From: Candidatus Dadabacteria bacterium UBA2774
GTDB taxonomy: Bacteria; Desulfobacterota_D; UBA1144; Nemesobacterales; UBA2774
DNA length: 9,315 nucleotides
Direction: 5' to 3'
NCBI GenBank assembly: GCA_002352485.1
Contig: DEIM01000081.1
Location: 1 to 9,315, forward strand
Under the pieces are notes generated by a model. It searched no databases, had not been told where the DNA came from, and saw only the letters and a program-made list of their open reading frames with translations. Positions within the stretch are counted from its first letter, which is position 1; every line of letters starts with the position of its first letter. Shown in pieces: positions 7,647 through 9,315 of this stretch. Position numbers and translations under genes: made by a program.

Positions 7647-7675
7647 ATTATAAAATAGACAGACCGGTCTGTCAA
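7647..7675 (-). promoter_or_regulatory. Consensus sigma70 promoter of tetR
   Basis: On the minus strand, TTGACA (7670-7675) and TATAAT (7647-7652) are separated by exactly 17 bp, a perfect match to the sigma70 consensus at both boxes. Transcription should start near 7640-7641, one or two bases before the tetR ATG at 7639. The 16-bp operator at 7658-7673 overlaps the -35 box and fills most of the spacer, so bound repressor would block RNA polymerase. Confidence 0.87.
7658..7673. promoter_or_regulatory. Palindromic operator inside the tetR promoter
   Basis: GACAGACCGGTCTGTC is a perfect 16-bp palindrome sharing both 7-base half-sites with the one at 7025-7040. Its position between and over the promoter boxes is that of a typical TetR autorepression site. 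It also lies about 175 bp upstream of the divergent CDGSH gene, so an effect on that gene is possible but not shown. Confidence 0.85.
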
Positions 7676-7696
7676 GTGGTTTTTTTAATTCTATAA

Positions 7697-7713
7697 AATT
7701 ACCTCCGGTAATT
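7697..7713. repeat. Inverted repeat AATTACC-TCC-GGTAATT in the tetR/CDGSH spacer
   Basis: Perfect 7-bp arms around a 3-base centre. It lies upstream of the tetR -35 box and well upstream of the CDGSH gene. It is not related to the GACAGAC palindromes. No T-tract follows the stem on the + strand, but on the minus strand an A/T-rich run comes after it; nothing is transcribed into it on that strand, so an operator is more likely than a terminator. Confidence 0.4.
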
Positions 7714-7759
7714 GAATTTTAGCTTATTATGCCGATGGCCATAGATTTGAGAGCGATAA

Positions 7760-7827
7760 TTGAAAGTATTGGAGGTTATGCTCCTATAACAATGTCAGTT
7801 ACTATTTATCATATAGCTATATATCAT
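7760..7827 (+). promoter_or_regulatory. AT-rich upstream region of the CDGSH gene with candidate promoters
   Basis: Two weak sigma70-like options are visible. One is TTGAAA (7760-7765) with TATAAC (7785-7790), but the spacer is 19 bp. The other is TTACTA followed after 17 bp by TATCAT (7822-7827), with a poor -35 box. Around them are an inverted repeat GTTAT-N6-ATAAC (ending at 7790) and a 12-bp palindrome ATATAGCTATAT (7811-7822). I cannot choose between the promoters; the region probably starts transcription of the CDGSH-thioredoxin pair. Confidence 0.3.
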
Positions 7828-7837
7828 AAGTAAGCAT

Positions 7838-7842
7838 GGAGG
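7838..7842 (+). promoter_or_regulatory. Ribosome binding site that decides the CDGSH start
   Basis: GGAGG lies 5 nt before the ATG at 7848 and is located inside the longer reading frame that would start at ATG 7836. The upstream ATG has no Shine-Dalgarno of its own, so 7848 is the better start. Confidence 0.75.
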
Positions 7843-7847
7843 AGAGC

Positions 7848-8264
7848 ATGAGTGATAGAGCAAATATCGGTGTTTTGGACGACGGGCCATACATTGTAGA
7901 CGGACTTAAAGAGCTTAGTAATTCAAAGGACGAAGACCTTGAGATAAGTTCTAAGGTAGCGCTTTGCAGGTGTGGAGCCTCTTCTAATAAGCCTTACTGC
8001 GACGGGACCCACAAGAAAATAGGGTTTACAGATAAAGTAGATAAAGATGCGGCTGAGCATCCGGTCACTGAGGGTGAGAGTCGTATCTGCGTGACCCAAA
8101 ACGGACCGCTTGAGGTCTCTAGCGCAATTGAGCTTAAAGTGAAAGATGAAATGAAGCTTTCGGAAGATAACCCCTATTATCTCTGTAGGTGCGGGGCTTC
8201 GGAAAATAAGCCTTTCTGTGACGGCTCGCATAAGAGGATCGGATTTTCAGACGATAAGAATTGA
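7848..8264 (+). CDS. Tandem CDGSH iron-sulfur domain protein
   Basis: A 138-residue protein (from the ATG at 7848) with two complete CDGSH iron-sulfur motifs. Each follows C-x-C-x2-S-x3-P-x-C-D-G-[ST]-H: C40, C42, C51 and H55 in CRCGASSNKPYCDGTH; and C113, C115, C124 and H128 in CRCGASENKPFCDGSH. Three Cys and one His hold a redox-active [2Fe-2S] cluster in this family. The halves are clearly a duplication: each has a GP[YL] strand before the motif and K[KR]IGF[TS]D after it. Two motifs in one chain resemble the CISD3/Miner2 type, which can bind two clusters as a monomer, unlike dimeric mitoNEET. There is no signal peptide or membrane segment, so it is cytoplasmic. Such proteins are linked to electron or cluster transfer, but the partner here is unknown. 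It lies 30 bp upstream of the thioredoxin-like gene. Confidence 0.92.
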   Translation: MSDRANIGVLDDGPYIVDGLKELSNSKDEDLEISSKVALCRCGASSNKPYCDGTHKKIGFTDKVDKDAAEHPVTEGESRICVTQNGPLEVSSAIELKVKDEMKLSEDNPYYLCRCGASENKPFCDGSHKRIGFSDDKN

Positions 8265-8294
8265 CGCTATGAATAAATATATAAGGAGAAAGAA

Positions 8295-8849
8295 ATGGCG
8301 TTAACACCCTCGACCATGCTTCCGCTTGGAACTAAAGCGCCGGATTTTACGCTTTGGTGTGCTGTGAATGAACAAGAGTACAGCTTAGATGACCTGAAGT
8401 CCGAAAAAGCGACAGTAATCATGTTCATCTGTAATCACTGCCCTTATGTTAAGCACGTACAAACAGGGCTAGTGGAGTTGGCAAACGATTACACGCACAG
8501 GGGTGTCTCGTTCATCGCGATAAACTCAAACGATGTAGAGAACTACCCTGCTGACTCGCCCGAGAACATGAAGCTCGATGCCGAGCGACTCGGATACACG
8601 TTCCCTTATCTATTTGATAAAAGCCAGGAAGTTGCCAGGGCGTATGACGCGGCGTGCACCCCCGATTTCTACATATTCGACGGGGACCTGTTGTGTGTAT
8701 ACAGGGGACAGATGGACCATTCCAGACCCGGAAACGGAAAGCCGGTGACGGGGGAGCATCTGAGAGACGCCCTTGACCGGATACTGGAAGACGAGTCTGT
8801 AAGCGAGGAACAGATACCGAGCATCGGCTGTAATATTAAATGGAAGTAA
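8295..8849 (+). CDS. Thioredoxin/peroxiredoxin-like protein (PRX_like1 type)
   Basis: A 184-residue cytoplasmic thiol protein with a redoxin (AhpC/TSA-like) fold. The N-terminal GTKAPDFTLW is typical of redoxins, and the active site is FICNHCPYVKHV with C46-N-H-C49, a thioredoxin-style CxxC rather than the single peroxidatic Cys of most peroxiredoxins. Thr122-Pro123 in ACTPDFYIF fits the cis-proline loop opposite the active site. Cys121 and Cys179 (GCNIKWK) are also family-like, so extra disulfide exchange is possible. It matches the uncharacterised PRX_like1 group, so disulfide reductase or peroxidase activity is inferred, not proven. AAGGAG at 8283-8288, 6 nt before the ATG, is a strong ribosome binding site. 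It follows the CDGSH gene after 30 bp, probably as one redox operon. Confidence 0.9.
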   Translation: MALTPSTMLPLGTKAPDFTLWCAVNEQEYSLDDLKSEKATVIMFICNHCPYVKHVQTGLVELANDYTHRGVSFIAINSNDVENYPADSPENMKLDAERLGYTFPYLFDKSQEVARAYDAACTPDFYIFDGDLLCVYRGQMDHSRPGNGKPVTGEHLRDALDRILEDESVSEEQIPSIGCNIKWK

Positions 8850-8913
8850 AGCTTCTCAAACAAACTTGCCGTGGGGAGTATTTATTCTATAACATAGGTG
8901 CTGATAAGAAGGG
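8850..8913. other. Convergent spacer without a clear terminator
   Basis: This 64-bp stretch lies between two genes that meet tail to tail. An imperfect hairpin can be drawn from AGGGT (8910-8914) and ACCCT (8926-8930), but it has an 11-base loop, no T-tract and runs into the neighbouring gene. I do not call a terminator. Confidence 0.3.
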
Positions 8914-9315
8914 TCAATGTTTCTCACCCTCGTCCTTTATATCCCCCTCTCTTATCTTTCTGAATTCTTCGCTTACCTCTTCCATGGTTTTAAACTCGTA
9001 GTCTCCGGCCTCTATGGCCGCTCTACCCAGTGTTAGTAACGCTTCGCCTGCATTATCGATTACATCTAACACTTGCCCGGGGCCTGAGTACTCTATTAGA
9101 TCGGCAGTGCTCCCCTGGTCTAGGAGAACGGACCCGTCTTTCTCTAAGTAAAATTTAAATCCCATCTCGAATCCGAAGTACACGGATAAATAAACAATCC
9201 CGTCTTCCCTTGTGCCGATAACATAGCTTGATTCATCGAGTGAGAACCTGAGCTGGAGATTGTCGTCTCTGTAGTAAGCCTCTTTGTCGGCTAATCTTAC
9301 CAGCTCTTCAATTGC
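8914..9315 (-). CDS. Unrecognised protein, 5' end cut by the window edge
   Basis: The last 133 codons of a gene that enters from beyond the right edge. A GTG at 9183 could be read as a start, but the same frame stays open for 44 more codons to base 9315 with ordinary protein-like sequence (for example LVRLADKEAYYRDD and SLDESSYVIGTREDGIVYL), so the GTG is almost certainly an internal Val. The visible part has beta-rich stretches (YVIGTREDGIVYLSVYFGF, FKFYLEKDGSVLLDQG), then a helical end (VIDNAGEALLTLGRAAIEAG) and a charged tail with many Glu and Lys. There is no signal or membrane segment in the visible part. I do not recognise the family. Confidence 0.75.
   Translation of the reverse strand, partial: AIEELVRLADKEAYYRDDNLQLRFSLDESSYVIGTREDGIVYLSVYFGFEMGFKFYLEKDGSVLLDQGSTADLIEYSGPGQVLDVIDNAGEALLTLGRAAIEAGDYEFKTMEEVSEEFRKIREGDIKDEGEKH

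Noticed and set aside
7836..7847. Upstream ATG of the CDGSH gene (four extra residues).
   Set aside because: GGAGG lies just after this ATG and is well spaced for the ATG at 7848; no ribosome binding site precedes 7836.
8910..8930. AGGGT/ACCCT hairpin as a terminator between the redoxin gene and the edge gene.
   Set aside because: The stem has only 5 bp, the loop is 11 bases, there is no T-tract, and half of it lies inside coding sequence.

Overview
The window looks like chromosomal DNA from a Gram-negative, type IV pilus-bearing bacterium of moderate GC content (roughly mid to high 40s percent by eye). Evidence is a PilY1-type pilus-tip protein, a class III-type prepilin with a GspH/FimT body, and strong AGGAG ribosome binding sites. 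The Cys-rich PilY1 with a 'RLGDIFHSNP' propeller entry fits Desulfobacterota-like or related lineages, but I cannot assign a taxon from this sequence alone. There is no mobile element, tRNA, rRNA or CRISPR array.

Left part (1-5913, + strand): the end of a pilus-assembly operon. A large PilY1-like protein (about 1637 aa) is followed after 13 bp by a GspH/FimT-like minor pseudopilin, then after 27 bp by a small, very acidic secreted protein of unknown function. Upstream minor pilin genes probably lie outside the window. PilY1 carries a cysteine-rich insertion inside its von Willebrand factor A (vWA) domain, built of three modules with conserved C-x4-C and C-x11-C spacings.

Middle part (5901-7675, - strand): a two-gene unit of a TetR-family regulator followed by a class I SAM-dependent methyltransferase with an N-terminal winged-helix domain. 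The last gene of the pilus side and the methyltransferase meet tail to tail and overlap by 13 bp. Two perfect 16-bp palindromes with identical GACAGAC half-sites lie upstream of tetR and upstream of the methyltransferase, so the regulator very likely controls itself and the methyltransferase. The tetR copy sits inside a perfect TTGACA-N17-TATAAT promoter whose predicted start point is almost on the ATG, so tetR mRNA is probably leaderless.

Right part (7676-8849, + strand): an AT-rich regulatory spacer with several inverted repeats, then a two-gene unit of a tandem CDGSH iron-sulfur protein and a thioredoxin/peroxiredoxin-like protein. Both are redox-type proteins. At the right edge (8914-9315, - strand) lies the 3' part of an unrecognised gene whose reading frame stays open to the end of the window.

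Best candidates for follow-up are the PilY1 cysteine module array, the twin-operator TetR circuit with a leaderless start, and the small acidic secreted protein next to the pilus genes.
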